In this document: one piece after another, positions 1 through 8,471 of the stretch
How the letters are laid out: every line of letters begins with the position of its first letter
Position numbering within the stretch: the first letter of the stretch is position 1
Assembly: GCA_964558465.1 (NCBI GenBank)
Contig: CAZLEF010000003.1
Location: 70,829-134,828, forward strand
Reading direction: 5' to 3'
From: JACJYC01 sp964558465
Lineage (GTDB): Bacteria; Bacteroidota; Bacteroidia; Chitinophagales; Saprospiraceae
DNA: 64,000 nucleotides
The notes under the pieces: generated by a model
Databases searched by the model: none
What the model was told of the DNA's origin: nothing
Seen by the model: only the letters and a program-made list of their open reading frames with translations
Translations under genes and position numbers: made by a program

Positions 1-48
1 TTCGCGGATCTTGGCTTCGTCGTCGATGATCAGGAGTGAGGTCTTCAC
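1..48 (-). CDS. Response regulator, N-terminal fragment (cut by window edge)
   Basis: Only the first 16 codons are present, reading leftwards from a GTG at 48: VKTSLLIIDDEAKIRE. The run of hydrophobic residues followed by the acidic pair D9-D10 is the first strand and acidic pocket of a CheY-like receiver domain. No ATG lies upstream in frame before a stop codon (TAG at 78-76), so GTG is the likely start. The KTSLLIIDDE opening is common in sigma-54-dependent (NtrC-type) regulators, but the output domain lies outside the window. The gene is divergent from hypF. Hydrogenase clusters are often controlled by such regulators (HoxA/HupR type), so a link is possible but unproven. Confidence 0.7.
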   Translation of the reverse strand, partial: MKTSLLIIDDEAKIRE

Positions 49-110
49 GCTATCCGTATTAAAGATGGAACAATACTATTACTTTTTCTTTTATTCCTTT
101 TTATTTATAT

Positions 111-118
111 TAAATTTG
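111..118 (+). promoter_or_regulatory. Possible Bacteroidota-type -7 element before hypF
   Basis: TAAATTTG matches the Bacteroidota sigma-A -7 consensus TAnnTTTG and lies 24 bp before the chosen hypF ATG, in an A/T-rich stretch between divergent genes. No clear TTTG -33 box is seen, so the call rests on the -7 match alone. Confidence 0.35.
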
Positions 119-141
119 CTTTGATCACGCCATACTTTAAA

Positions 142-2627
142 ATGACTACATGGCATATCCATATCGAGGGACTGGTGCAGGGCGTTGGTTTTCGGCCCTA
201 TGCGTACCTGCTGGCCAGGCAATTTGGCTTGAGGGGGCAGGTTTATAACTCGGTTGACGGGGTACACATGGAAGTGAACGGCGCCAATGAATATGTGAAC
301 CGGTTTTACCGGCAGTTGATCCAAAACGCCCCGGCTTTATCCCATATCACCCGCCACCGGATCAGCCGGACGGAACCTCGTTTTTTTGAGGATTTCCGGA
401 TCCTTTCCAGTCCTGCGGATGGCAAACCCAATTTATTGATCGCACCTGATTTTGCCGTTTGTGGTTCTTGCAGGGCAGAACTGAGCAGGGAGCGTGACCG
501 GAGACGGGATTATGCCTTTACTACCTGCACTCACTGCGGCCCGAGGTATTCCGTGATGCGGCAATTGCCCTATGACCGGGAAAACACCACCATGGACGCC
601 TTTCCGATGTGCCCGGCTTGTCTGAAAGAATACCACGATCCGCTGGATCGGCGCTATTGCGCCCAGACGAACTCCTGCCCGGTATGCGGAATACAATTGT
701 CCCTGTACGGCCCCGGAGCAACCCCCCTGCCGATCCCCCGGGAAGAGATGATTGGTGAAGTGGCCCGGCTCTGGGCTGCAGGCGAAATAGTCGCCGTCAA
801 AGGCATCGGCGGGTATCTGCTCACCTGCGATGCCGCCAATGCCGGGGCAGTCCGGGAATTGCGAAGGCGGAAAGACCGGCCGTCCAAACCATTCGCCCTC
901 ATGTATCCCGGGTTGGAAGACCTTGAAAAGGACCTGAAAGCAGGCAGCCAGGAAAGGGAAGCCCTGGTACATCCGGCTGCGCCCATTGTGTTGCTGGAAC
1001 GGGTGGAAGACGGCGCCCCTGGAATCGCCCACCAGGATATTGCCCCGGATCTCGACCGGATCGGCGCCCTGTTGCCCTATACACCTTTGTATGAACTGCT
1101 GCTCCGGAAATTTGGCAAACCCATTGTGGCGACCAGCGGCAATATCAGCAATTCCCCCATTGTTTTCCGGGATGAGAAAGCCCTCGAGGAACTAAAACGG
1201 ATTGCCGGATTTGTGCTGGTCAATAACCGTGAAATCACCATTCCACAGGACGACAGCGTATTGGTTTTTACGCCGTTTAAAGGTAAACGGATCGTTTTGC
1301 GTCGTTCGCGGGGGTTGGCGCCAAATTTTGTTGGGCCGGTGGCTTCGGGGCCGCACAGCGGGGTGAGGGGGCGAAACCGCAGCCCCCCGTGGGGAGCCCG
1401 CAGCGCGGTGGNNNNNNNNNNGCCCCGCTCTGCGAGGTGATTGAGCGAAGCCTAAGCCACCTTTCGGCTCCGCTCAGCCTGGTGGCTGAGCGGAGCCGAA
1501 GCCACCTCGCGACAGGCGCGATGCTCAAAAGTACCTTTGCGTTTTTGCACAACGGAAATACTTTTGTCAGCCAATACCTGGGCGACCTGGAAGATTTTGA
1601 CACCCGGGAGAATTACCGGCATACCATCCGGCATTTTTTTCAACTGTTCGACGCCTTGCCGGATTTGATCCTGACCGACAAACATCCCCAATACGCCTCG
1701 ACGGAATACGGTGTTCAACTGGCACTGGAACTTGGGGTCCCGCTGGTACAGGTCCAGCATCATGTCGCCCATTTTGCCGCCGTCCTGGGTGAAAACGACC
1801 TGGTTCATGCGCACGAACCCGTACTGGGGGTCATTTGGGACGGAACGGGCCTGGGCGATGACGGACAGATCTGGGGCGGCGAGTTTTTCAGATATGAAAA
1901 CCTCGATTTTCAGCGCAGGTATCATTTCGACTATTTCGATTTTATCCTGGGCGACAAGATGCCCCGGGAGCCCCGGATCTCCGCTTTGTCGGCAGCTTGG
2001 GGCGTTTCGGGTGCAGAAACGGTTTTGAAAGAGAAGTTCAATGCCGCCGAATGGAATTTGTACCGGAAGATGCTGGAAACCGGGAGTCCGTTAAAAACTT
2101 CCAGCGTTGGCCGGATCTTTGATGCCATTGCCGCTCTGCTGGGGTTGATGGACAAACAAACTTTCGAAGGCGAGGCCGCCATGCAATTGGAACGCCTGGC
2201 TTCAGCTTATTTTAAAACGAACGGCCTGGATCTCGAAACGGGGTATTTTCGGGAAGAGGCAAATGATCATCGCACACCGGCGCGGACCCTGATGGGCGGT
2301 ATCCTGTTGGATCTTCAACAAGGACTTGCCCTGGATTTCATTGCGGCCAAATTCCATTTTTCGCTGGTCCGGTTGATCCGGACGGTGGCCCGGGATCTGG
2401 CCGTTCAGAAAATTGCCTTCAGCGGCGGCGTTTTTCAAAACGGTACGCTGGTCGATCTGATCCATCACCACCTGGACGGAGAATTTGAACTGTTTTTCCA
2501 CCGTGAATTATCGCCGAACGATGAAAACATATCCTTCGGGCAACTGGTTTACCACCAGATACAACAACGCAAAAAATCCATTTTTCAAGATAAAACCAAC
2601 GAATATGTGTTTAGCGATTCCAGGTAA
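142..2627 (+). CDS. hypF: Carbamoyltransferase HypF, [NiFe]-hydrogenase maturation (interrupted by assembly gap)
   Basis: HypF converts carbamoyl phosphate to carbamoyl-AMP and passes the carbamoyl group to HypE for synthesis of the active-site cyanide ligands. The ATG at 142 gives the usual start, an acylphosphatase domain with GLVQGVGFRPYAY. Two zinc-finger pairs follow (CGSC...CTHC and CPAC...CPVC), then a YrdC-like domain ending DDSVLVF...RRSRGLAP. The Kae1-like domain resumes at about 1506 (ATGAMLKSTF) with HHVAH, WDGTGLGDDG and FSGGVFQN motifs. The two halves lie in different frames on either side of 10 Ns. Both frames are open up to the gap, so a true gap length of 3n+2 restores one reading frame. 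The linker between the domains is about 165 nt and consists of palindromic repeats. The end overlaps hypC by 23 bp. A real frameshift cannot be excluded. Confidence 0.9.
1412..1421. other. Assembly gap (10 N)
   Basis: Ten consecutive Ns lie inside the hypF linker, between G/C-rich repeat sequence on the left and a palindromic repeat on the right. The run of exactly ten is probably a scaffold placeholder rather than a measured length. The repeats around it are the likely reason the assembler failed here. Confidence 0.97.
1437..1507. repeat. Palindromic REP-like repeat inside hypF
   Basis: A perfect 17-bp inverted repeat, TTCGGCTCCGCTCAGCC at 1463-1479 and its complement at 1484-1500, encloses a 4-nt loop. 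A related unit ending in AAGCCACCT (1437-1462) precedes it, and the right arm ends in the same GAAGCCACCT, so the element is also an imperfect tandem repeat. A degenerate relative, CTGAACGAAGTCGAAG, occurs at 4311-4326. It resembles the short palindromic repeats that are scattered through many Bacteroidota genomes. Here it is translated as part of the hypF linker. Confidence 0.8.
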
Positions 2628-2856
2628 GATCCTGTCGATCGAAAACGAGTTTGACAATCTTGGGCGGATGGCCAGGGTTTCTTTTGGCGGCATCATCAAG
2701 GAGGTCAGCCTCGAAATGGCGCCGCAAGCCAATATCGGCGACTATGTGTTGGTGCACGTCGGTGTGGCCATCAGCGTGGTTGACGAAGAGGAGGCCCTGA
2801 AGACCTTTCAGTACCTGAAGGAGATCGGAGAACTGGAAGAACTTGAGGGAGATTGA
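2605..2856 (+). CDS. hypC: Hydrogenase maturation chaperone HypC/HybG
   Basis: An 84-residue product of typical HypC length. It begins MCLAIPGKILSIE, the family signature; after removal of Met1 the N-terminal cysteine binds the Fe(CN)2CO unit together with HypD and delivers it to the large hydrogenase subunit. The beta-barrel core (RVSFGGIIKEVSLEM...IGDYVLVHVGVAISVVDEEEA) is intact. The start at 2605 is fixed by the obligatory MC and lies inside the 3' end of hypF (23-bp overlap), which implies translational coupling. hypD follows after a 274-bp repeat-filled spacer. Confidence 0.96.
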   Translation: MCLAIPGKILSIENEFDNLGRMARVSFGGIIKEVSLEMAPQANIGDYVLVHVGVAISVVDEEEALKTFQYLKEIGELEELEGD

Positions 2857-3130
2857 TTCGATTGGTTCGATTTAATGATTGGGACGAATGATGTAAGGAA
2901 TTGATTCGATTTAATGATTGGGACGAATGATCCGATTATCTCTAAAATCAGCCCAATCAATTGTTGATTTGTGGGCCTCCGTTTCGAATCAATTGAACCA
3001 ATTGTTTATTTGTTGATGCGAGGAATCGAACCAATCGAACCAATCGAACCAATTGTTGATTTGTTTATTCGTTTATTTGTTGATGCGAGGAATCGAATCA
3101 ATCGAATCAATCCAACCAATCGGATCAATT
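2857..3130. repeat. Low-complexity direct repeats between hypC and hypD
   Basis: The spacer holds two identical 27-bp copies (2866-2892 and 2905-2931), two identical 27-bp copies around TGATGCGAGGAATCGAA (3004-3030 and 3071-3097), and short tandem ATCGAACCA/ATCGAATCA units. A 63-codon open frame across it (2971-3162) is made only of these repeats (EPIEPIEP-type peptide) and is not called. No convincing promoter or terminator was found. Confidence 0.8.
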
Positions 3131-4246
3131 ATGAAATTCCTATCCGAATACCGCGACCCTGAGTTGGTCGGACAATACCTGGAAGAGATCAAAAAGGCGG
3201 TCACCCGGCCCTGGACCATCATGGAGGTTTGCGGCGGCCAGACCCACAGCCTGGTCAAAAACGGGCTGCTCAATCTGTTGCCGGAAAAGCTGCAAATGGT
3301 GCACGGCCCGGGATGCCCGGTATGTGTCACCCCCCTCAACCTGATAGACAAAGCCGTTTTTCTGGCCGAAAAAAAGGAGGTAATTTTATGTTCGTTCGGG
3401 GATATGTTGCGCGTTCCGGGTTCCGAAAAAAGCCTGCTCGAAGCCAAAGCCCTGGGCGCCGATGTGCGGATCTTGTATTCGCCGCTGGAAGCCGTCAGGC
3501 TGGCCAGGGAAAATCCGGAACGGGAAGTCGTTTTTTTTGCGGTGGGGTTTGAAACCACGGCGCCGGCCAATGCCTTGTCGGTATTACACGCCCATCGTGC
3601 GGGCATCCGCAATTATTCCATCCTGGCGTCGCATGTGCTGGTGCCGCCAGCCATCGAGGCTGTAATGAACGACGAAGAGAGCCATATCCAGGGTTTCCTG
3701 GCGGCCGGCCACGTTTGCACCATTATGGGCACCGGTGAATATTTTCCCCTGGTCGACCGGTACAGGGTACCGATTGTTGTGACGGGTTTTGAGCCGGCTG
3801 ATCTGTTGCAGGGAATCCTGATGACGGTGCGCCAACTGGAAAAAGGCGAAGCCCGGCTGGAGAATCAATACAGTCGCGTCGTCCGGTCGGATGGAAACCC
3901 CGAAGCGCTGAACGTGATCCGTCAGGTTTTTCAGGTGGAGGACCGCGACTGGCGGGGCATCGGATCCATCCCGCAGAGCGGCTATGCATTGCGTCCTGAA
4001 TTGGCGGCTTACGATGCCAACCGGAGATTCAGAATAGATATGAAAGAAACAAAAGAAAACGAAGAATGTATCGCCGGCCTGGTGTTGAAAGGGATCAAAA
4101 AGCCGCAAGATTGCCCGCAGTTCGGCAAAAAATGCAAACCGGAAACCCCGCTGGGGGCGCCTATGGTGAGTTCGGAAGGCGCCTGTGCGGCCTATTATCA
4201 TTTTCATCAGGCGATACAAGACCTGGAGGCGGTTGGGCGATTTTGA
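3131..4246 (+). CDS. hypD: Hydrogenase expression/formation protein HypD
   Basis: HypD is the Fe-S scaffold on which, with HypC, iron receives its CN and CO ligands. The ATG at 3131 gives MKFLSEYRDPELVGQYLEEI, the normal N-terminus; the frame is open further upstream only through repeat sequence. Conserved elements are EVCGGQTH, GPGCPVCVTP, CSFGDMLRVPGS, FETTAPANA and GTGEYFPL, and the C-terminal [4Fe-4S] cysteines in CPQFGKKCKPETPLGAPMVS and EGACAAYY. The length of 371 aa is normal for the family. The gene follows hypC in the same orientation and precedes hypE. Confidence 0.97.
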   Translation: MKFLSEYRDPELVGQYLEEIKKAVTRPWTIMEVCGGQTHSLVKNGLLNLLPEKLQMVHGPGCPVCVTPLNLIDKAVFLAEKKEVILCSFGDMLRVPGSEKSLLEAKALGADVRILYSPLEAVRLARENPEREVVFFAVGFETTAPANALSVLHAHRAGIRNYSILASHVLVPPAIEAVMNDEESHIQGFLAAGHVCTIMGTGEYFPLVDRYRVPIVVTGFEPADLLQGILMTVRQLEKGEARLENQYSRVVRSDGNPEALNVIRQVFQVEDRDWRGIGSIPQSGYALRPELAAYDANRRFRIDMKETKENEECIAGLVLKGIKKPQDCPQFGKKCKPETPLGAPMVSSEGACAAYYHFHQAIQDLEAVGRF

Positions 4247-4407
4247 AAATAATTTCCTTTTTTTCGGAAAGTTCGCCAGTCTGCAGTACACAGTCCGCAG
4301 TCTCTTGAAACTGAACGAAGTCGAAGTTTATTTTCCAAATAAGCGTTTTCAACCACGTCACCGGCGTGGGGAAGTTATTTTTTGCACGTCCCTAACCCTT
4401 GTTTTAT
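4247..4407. repeat. Spacer with REP-like remnant between hypD and hypE
   Basis: A 161-bp gap without a gene. It contains a T-rich stretch directly after the hypD stop, a degenerate CAGTCTGCAGT/CAGTCCGCAGT repeat (about 4278-4302), and AAACT...AGTTT arms (4308-4328) around CTGAACGAAGTCGAAG, a relative of the palindrome inside hypF. The function is unknown. Confidence 0.55.
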
Positions 4408-5466
4408 ATGAATCACTCAAAGATGAAAATGCAGCTTTCCTGTCCGATGCCCACCCTTGACTTTGAAGTCATCACCCTCGGGCACGGCAGCGGCGGGTTC
4501 CTCACCAACAAACTGCTCGACAGCGGCGTCTTCGACTTGTTGAACAATGAATGGCTGAACGAACGGCACGACGGCGCAACCCTGAATCTGAACGGCAGGG
4601 TGGCCTTTTCCACAGATAGTTATGTTATTTCTCCCATTTTTTTTCCCGGCGGGAATATCGGCGAACTGGCCGTGAACGGAACGGTCAACGACCTGGCCAT
4701 GTGCGGAGCGATCCCGCAATACCTTTCCCTGGGTTTTATCCTTGAGGAAGGATTGACCATGAAGGAATTCTGGGAAATCCTGGTGTCGGTCAAATTTGCC
4801 TGTGAAGCGGCCGGCGTAAAAATAGTGACGGGGGATACGAAGGTAGTGGAACGGGGCAAGGGGGATAAGATCTTTATCAATACTTCGGGAGTCGGGCAAG
4901 TCCACCCGAAGGCTGATATCCGGGCCGGTAATGTCCGGCCGGGTGACAAGATCATTGTCAGCGGCAACCTGGCCACACACGGTATCGCCGTCATGTCGGT
5001 GCGGAAGGGCCTGGAATTTGAAACCGGGCTGGAAAGCGACACCCGCCCGCTCAACCATATCGTCAAAAACCTGCTGGATGATTTTGGCGAAAAAATTCAT
5101 TTGCTCCGCGATCCCACCCGGGGCGGGGTTGCTACTGCATTGACGGAAATTTCACGGGAGGCCCGTTTGGGGATGGATATTTTACAGAAGGATATCCCCG
5201 TGGATGAACAGGTATGGGGCGCCTGTGAACTATTGGGGCTCGACCCCCTTTATGTGGCCAATGAAGGCATCTTTATCGCTATTGTGGAAGCCGGGATCGC
5301 CGGTGATTTTGTAAAGAAATTGCGCACTTTTGAAGGGAGCCGGGAGGCTGCCATCATCGGGGAGGTCGTAGAAGCCCATCCAAAACAAGTGGTGCTGACG
5401 AGCCGTGTCGGCGGAAAACGGGTGGTGAATATGCTGGCGGGAGAGCAACTGCCGCGGATTTGTTGA
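4408..5466 (+). CDS. hypE: Carbamoyl dehydratase HypE
   Basis: HypE receives the carbamoyl group from HypF on its C-terminal cysteine and dehydrates it with ATP to a thiocyanate, the source of the cyanide ligands. The product ends PRIC, the obligatory C-terminal Cys. PurM/AIRS-type motifs are present: LGHGSGGFLTNKL, AFSTDSYVISPIFFPGGNIG, NDLAMCGA, VTGDTKVVERGKGD and RDPTRGGVATALTE. ATG 4408 is used, and ATG 4423 is also possible. The length of 352 aa is normal. It completes the F-C-D-E order and is followed by the nickel permease gene. Confidence 0.96.
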   Translation: MNHSKMKMQLSCPMPTLDFEVITLGHGSGGFLTNKLLDSGVFDLLNNEWLNERHDGATLNLNGRVAFSTDSYVISPIFFPGGNIGELAVNGTVNDLAMCGAIPQYLSLGFILEEGLTMKEFWEILVSVKFACEAAGVKIVTGDTKVVERGKGDKIFINTSGVGQVHPKADIRAGNVRPGDKIIVSGNLATHGIAVMSVRKGLEFETGLESDTRPLNHIVKNLLDDFGEKIHLLRDPTRGGVATALTEISREARLGMDILQKDIPVDEQVWGACELLGLDPLYVANEGIFIAIVEAGIAGDFVKKLRTFEGSREAAIIGEVVEAHPKQVVLTSRVGGKRVVNMLAGEQLPRIC

Positions 5467-5487
5467 AGGAGGGGTGGGGGGCTGGGG

Positions 5488-5547
5488 TGGTTTGGAATGG
5501 TTTGGAGTGGTTTGGGGTTGTTTGGGGTGGTTTGGGATGGTTTGGGG
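5488..5547. repeat. Six tandem 10-bp G/T-rich units
   Basis: Six near-identical units of the form TGGTTTGGRR fill the spacer between hypE and the nickel transporter. The top strand is rich in GG and GGGG runs and almost free of C. A frame across it encodes a W/G-rich peptide in front of the transporter, which is judged not to be translated. Confidence 0.85.
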
Positions 5548-5596
5548 CAGATCCGGGATTTATCTGGCGCGGACAATTAAATTTTTAACGCAGGTT

Positions 5597-6241
5597 ATGG
5601 AAGCATCTTTTCCGTTACTTTTTGCAGCCGTCATCGGCTTCGGGCATGCATTTGAAGCCGACCATCTGGTTGCGGTGAGCAATATTGTGACCAAACGGGA
5701 CAAGTTGTACCTGGCCATCGGGGACGGTGTTTTCTGGGGGTTGGGGCATGCCTCCATGATCTTGCTGATCGGTCTTATCATGATCGCAGGTAAAGTGGCG
5801 ATCCGGGAAGATGTTTTTGTATACCTTGAGGCGCTTGTCGGTCTAATGCTTATTTCGCTCGGGATTTACCGTCTTTTTCAATATTTCCGGCACAAAAACC
5901 GGCATAAAAACCGGATTGACCACGATCATCATCACCTGATGGACCACCACAAGCACCACCATCTTGCCTACGGGGTCGGTTTGGTGCACGGCCTGGCCGG
6001 AAGCGGGGCCATGATCCTCCTGGTGATGACAGAGATCCAGGGCAGCATCAACAGCCTGCTGTACCTGATCATTTTTGGGGTCGGATCGATTGTTGGGATG
6101 TTGGTTGCGGCAGGCATTCTGAACTTGCCTTTTTCCCGAAAGTTCGGCAGCAATCAAAACATTCAGTTGGGGCTGGTCTTGTTGTCGTCTTTCCTTTGTA
6201 TCGGGTATGGGGCGTATGTATTGGCGGAGAATTTGATTTAA
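5597..6241 (+). CDS. UreH/NicO-type nickel (or cobalt) transporter
   Basis: A 214-residue inner-membrane protein with about six membrane spans. The first segment carries GHAFEADHLVAVSN, matching the HX4DH metal-selectivity motif of NiCoT/UreH-type permeases. A His-rich cytoplasmic loop (DHDHHHLMDHHKHHH) in the middle is typical for Ni/Co carriers, and a second signature GVGLVHGLAGSGA follows. ATG 5597 is chosen because upstream codons come from the G-rich repeat. Its position directly after hypE indicates nickel supply for hydrogenase; the metal is inferred from context. Confidence 0.88.
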   Translation: MEASFPLLFAAVIGFGHAFEADHLVAVSNIVTKRDKLYLAIGDGVFWGLGHASMILLIGLIMIAGKVAIREDVFVYLEALVGLMLISLGIYRLFQYFRHKNRHKNRIDHDHHHLMDHHKHHHLAYGVGLVHGLAGSGAMILLVMTEIQGSINSLLYLIIFGVGSIVGMLVAAGILNLPFSRKFGSNQNIQLGLVLLSSFLCIGYGAYVLAENLI

Positions 6242-6366
6242 TGGTTGTTTGGGTTCATGATTGTTTATAATCGTTTATGGTTGTTGCGGCAACTGTCTGG
6301 AAATGCGGTATGCCGTTTGAAAACGGACTGCAGGGCTGGCGAACTGATGAACTGGGTTTCATGGTG

Positions 6367-6388
6367 GGTGATAAAAATCACCGATTTT
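6367..6388 (+). terminator. Possible weak terminator after the hyp/nickel operon
   Basis: GGTGAT-AAAA-ATCACC (6367-6382) forms a 6-bp hairpin followed by GATTTTCT. It lies in the 196-bp spacer between the nickel transporter and the next gene. The stem is short and the T-run is imperfect. Confidence 0.3.
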
Positions 6389-6437
6389 CTTCCAGGAACT
6401 GCCGATCTTTGCCTTTAGATACTTGCAAAACCGGGCT

Positions 6438-6851
6438 ATGAAAAAAACCATCGTTGCCATTTTGATTTCCATTTTCCTGTTCGGGGCGATTGTTCCCGTT
6501 CAGGCGCGGGAAGATTTGGCACGGTTTCCGGTTTTGATGCACCATTTTACAGAACACCGGGCAGAATTCCCTGGCACTACGCTCCTGCAATTTCTCCATC
6601 TGCATTATGGCGCCGGGTTTTCAAACCACGATTCAAATCATGATCACTCCGGACTTCCTTTGAAAGGACCGGTTACCCATCTGCATGCGCCTGCGGCGTT
6701 GGCTATGATCGTTCCAAAACTGTTGGAATTGTATGAACCGGCGGTACCGGTTGATGCGCCGGTGTTTGCAGAATATTCCTATTGTTTTTACCATCCTTCC
6801 GATATCTGGCAGCCGCCCAGGGCCCATGCATCCTCTTTTCCCTGTATTTGA
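6438..6851 (+). CDS. Small secreted His-rich protein
   Basis: The 137-residue product starts at ATG 6438 with a clear Sec signal peptide (MKKTIVAILISIFLFGAIVPVQA). The mature part is His-rich: LMHHFTEHR, QFLHLHYG and SNHDSNHDHSG. Similar small periplasmic proteins with LxxHY and a D/H-rich loop accompany metal-efflux genes in Bacteroidota, so metal binding in the periplasm is a reasonable guess, but no family was firmly recognised. Nearby genes give no support beyond the nickel transporter 196 bp upstream. Confidence 0.7.
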   Translation: MKKTIVAILISIFLFGAIVPVQAREDLARFPVLMHHFTEHRAEFPGTTLLQFLHLHYGAGFSNHDSNHDHSGLPLKGPVTHLHAPAALAMIVPKLLELYEPAVPVDAPVFAEYSYCFYHPSDIWQPPRAHASSFPCI

Positions 6852-6914
6852 AACAGGGCGACTGAGCAGCGTAACACCGCTTCCTTCTTATTTTTCAATC
6901 AAAATTCAAGTAAA

Positions 6915-7421
6915 ATGGATACCACTCATTTGCATTTGCTCCTCAACCATTTCCCGATCGTGGGTACCCTGATCGGTATTGGCGTGATGTTATACGGATA
7001 TATTACCCGGTCGGAAGAAACCAAAAAAGCGGCGCTCTGGACGTGGGCCCTGATGGCCATTGTCGCCATCCCTGTTTTCCTGACGGGCGAACCCGCGGAA
7101 GAGTCCGTAGAGAACCTGGCGGGGGTCTCGGAGCCCATGATCGAAGCCCACGAGGAAGCTGCCGAACTGGCTATCTGGCTCATGGGCGCTCTCGGTTTGC
7201 TTTCGGTTGCAAACCTCTTGCTGGCCTGGTTCAAACAACCGGCTGCTAAATCCGCCTTCCTGGTTTCTACTTTATTGTCGGCGGCTGTTTTTGCAGCCAT
7301 GACCCGGACCGGTTACCTCGGCGGCCAGATCCGGCACTCGGAAATCCGGACTGAACAGGCGGTGGCCGGAACTGAAACCGGCGCGGGCGGTGAAGTTGAA
7401 GATGAGGAGGAGGATGATTGA
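6915..7421 (+). CDS. Conserved four-span membrane protein
   Basis: The 168-residue protein starts MDTTHLHLLLNHFPIVGT, and four hydrophobic segments lie at about residues 8-28, 40-58, 85-108 and 115-132. The N-terminal HLHLLLNHFP motif and the GEPAEESVENL periplasmic loop recur in DUF2231-like membrane proteins, but assignment to that family is tentative. The last 30 residues are acidic and low complexity (GEVEDEEEDD). The gene is 63 bp behind the His-rich protein gene and probably shares its transcript. No function is assigned. Confidence 0.75.
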   Translation: MDTTHLHLLLNHFPIVGTLIGIGVMLYGYITRSEETKKAALWTWALMAIVAIPVFLTGEPAEESVENLAGVSEPMIEAHEEAAELAIWLMGALGLLSVANLLLAWFKQPAAKSAFLVSTLLSAAVFAAMTRTGYLGGQIRHSEIRTEQAVAGTETGAGGEVEDEEEDD

Positions 7422-7426
7422 AGGTG

Positions 7427-7603
7427 AAGACTTGGAGACTTGGTGAACGGGTGACTTGGAGAACGGGTGACTGGGAGATTGGGTGACTTGGAGACTGGGT
7501 GATGGCGGATGTATTCTCCCCCTCACCAACTCACCAAGTCACCAGATCACCAACTCACCAAGTCTCCAGATCACCAAGTCTCCCCCTCCCCAAGTCTCCC
7601 CCT
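7427..7603. repeat. Low-complexity inverted repeat (GTGACTTGG / CCAAGTCAC)
   Basis: The left arm (about 7427-7502) is built from GGTGACTTGGAGA-like units and the right arm (about 7521-7603) from the complementary CACCAAGTCTCC-like units, so the RNA can fold into a long imperfect hairpin with an 18-nt loop. It fills most of the 368-bp gap (7422-7789) between the membrane protein and the beta-barrel gene. The remaining 7604-7789 contains no gene I can support. Confidence 0.8.
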
Positions 7604-7789
7604 GTTTCAATCATCCATCGATCCGGTCCGGCAAATGACTGGAATCACCTCCCTGCCCGATATTCGTCATTGTCATTTTTCCTCATTTTCAGATAACTTG
7701 TGGAAATAAATCCATCCGGATGGGGCGTCAAGACCCTTGCGGATGGGCGTGTGAAGCGCGGTTATTTTTCACCCCAAAATCTAATTACC

Positions 7790-8461
7790 ATGAGAAATGC
7801 ATTGATGATAATGGTGTTCGGCATTTTGTCGCCCTTTATTTTGCGCGGACAAATGCTGGATCAGGGTAATTTCCTGATCGGGGCCACATTGGGATTCTCT
7901 TCGGCGGATTCCAAAATTTCGCAAACGATCGGCAGTGTTGACGCGGAAGGCAAAGGCCCGTCCTCCCTTCAAGTCAGTTTTGCCCCCAATATAGGGTATT
8001 TTGTTGCCGATAATATTGCGGTGGGTATCGGGATGAGCTACACCTTCAGCAGCCTGAAGGAGCCCAATGAAGACCATACCGACGACGCCGACTTGTTGTT
8101 TGGGCCTTTCGGGCGCTATTACTTCCCGTTGGAAAACAATATGGCGGCATTTTTAAGCGCTGATTTCGCGTTTGGCAATTCCTCCGATGAACAGTTTGTG
8201 GGTCAAACCAAACAAAGCATCCGGACCAATATTTTTGCAGTCGGCGTCGGCCCGGGTTTCACCATTTATTCGGATAGCGGCATCGGTATCGAGGCGCTGT
8301 TCAAATACAATTTTGCCCGGTCCAGGTTCAACACTGATTTGGACGGAATCAACTCCGAGACCATTACCAAGACCAATCAGTTTGACATTTCGCTGGGCAT
8401 TCAGTTTTATTTCGGCGGCCTCCAGAAAGTCAGCGGCGGCGCCAGCAAAAGCCCGTTTTAA
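7790..8461 (+). CDS. Outer-membrane beta-barrel protein
   Basis: The 223-residue protein begins at ATG 7790 with a signal peptide (MRNALMIMVFGILSPFILRGQ). The rest alternates short amphipathic strands: GNFLIGATLGFSS, PNIGYFVADNIAVGIGMSYTF, FGPFGRYYFPL and FDISLGIQFYFGG. This is the pattern of OmpX/OMP_b-brl-type barrels of about eight strands, common in Bacteroidota. A longer reading frame begins at 7700 but would place the signal peptide internally. Cargo or function is unknown. Confidence 0.82.
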   Translation: MRNALMIMVFGILSPFILRGQMLDQGNFLIGATLGFSSADSKISQTIGSVDAEGKGPSSLQVSFAPNIGYFVADNIAVGIGMSYTFSSLKEPNEDHTDDADLLFGPFGRYYFPLENNMAAFLSADFAFGNSSDEQFVGQTKQSIRTNIFAVGVGPGFTIYSDSGIGIEALFKYNFARSRFNTDLDGINSETITKTNQFDISLGIQFYFGGLQKVSGGASKSPF

Positions 8462-8471
8462 ATAAACAGCC

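Noticed and set aside
2971..3162. 63-codon frame between hypC and hypD
   Set aside because: It is composed of EPIEPIEP-type repeats from intergenic tandem DNA and overlaps the hypD start in another frame.
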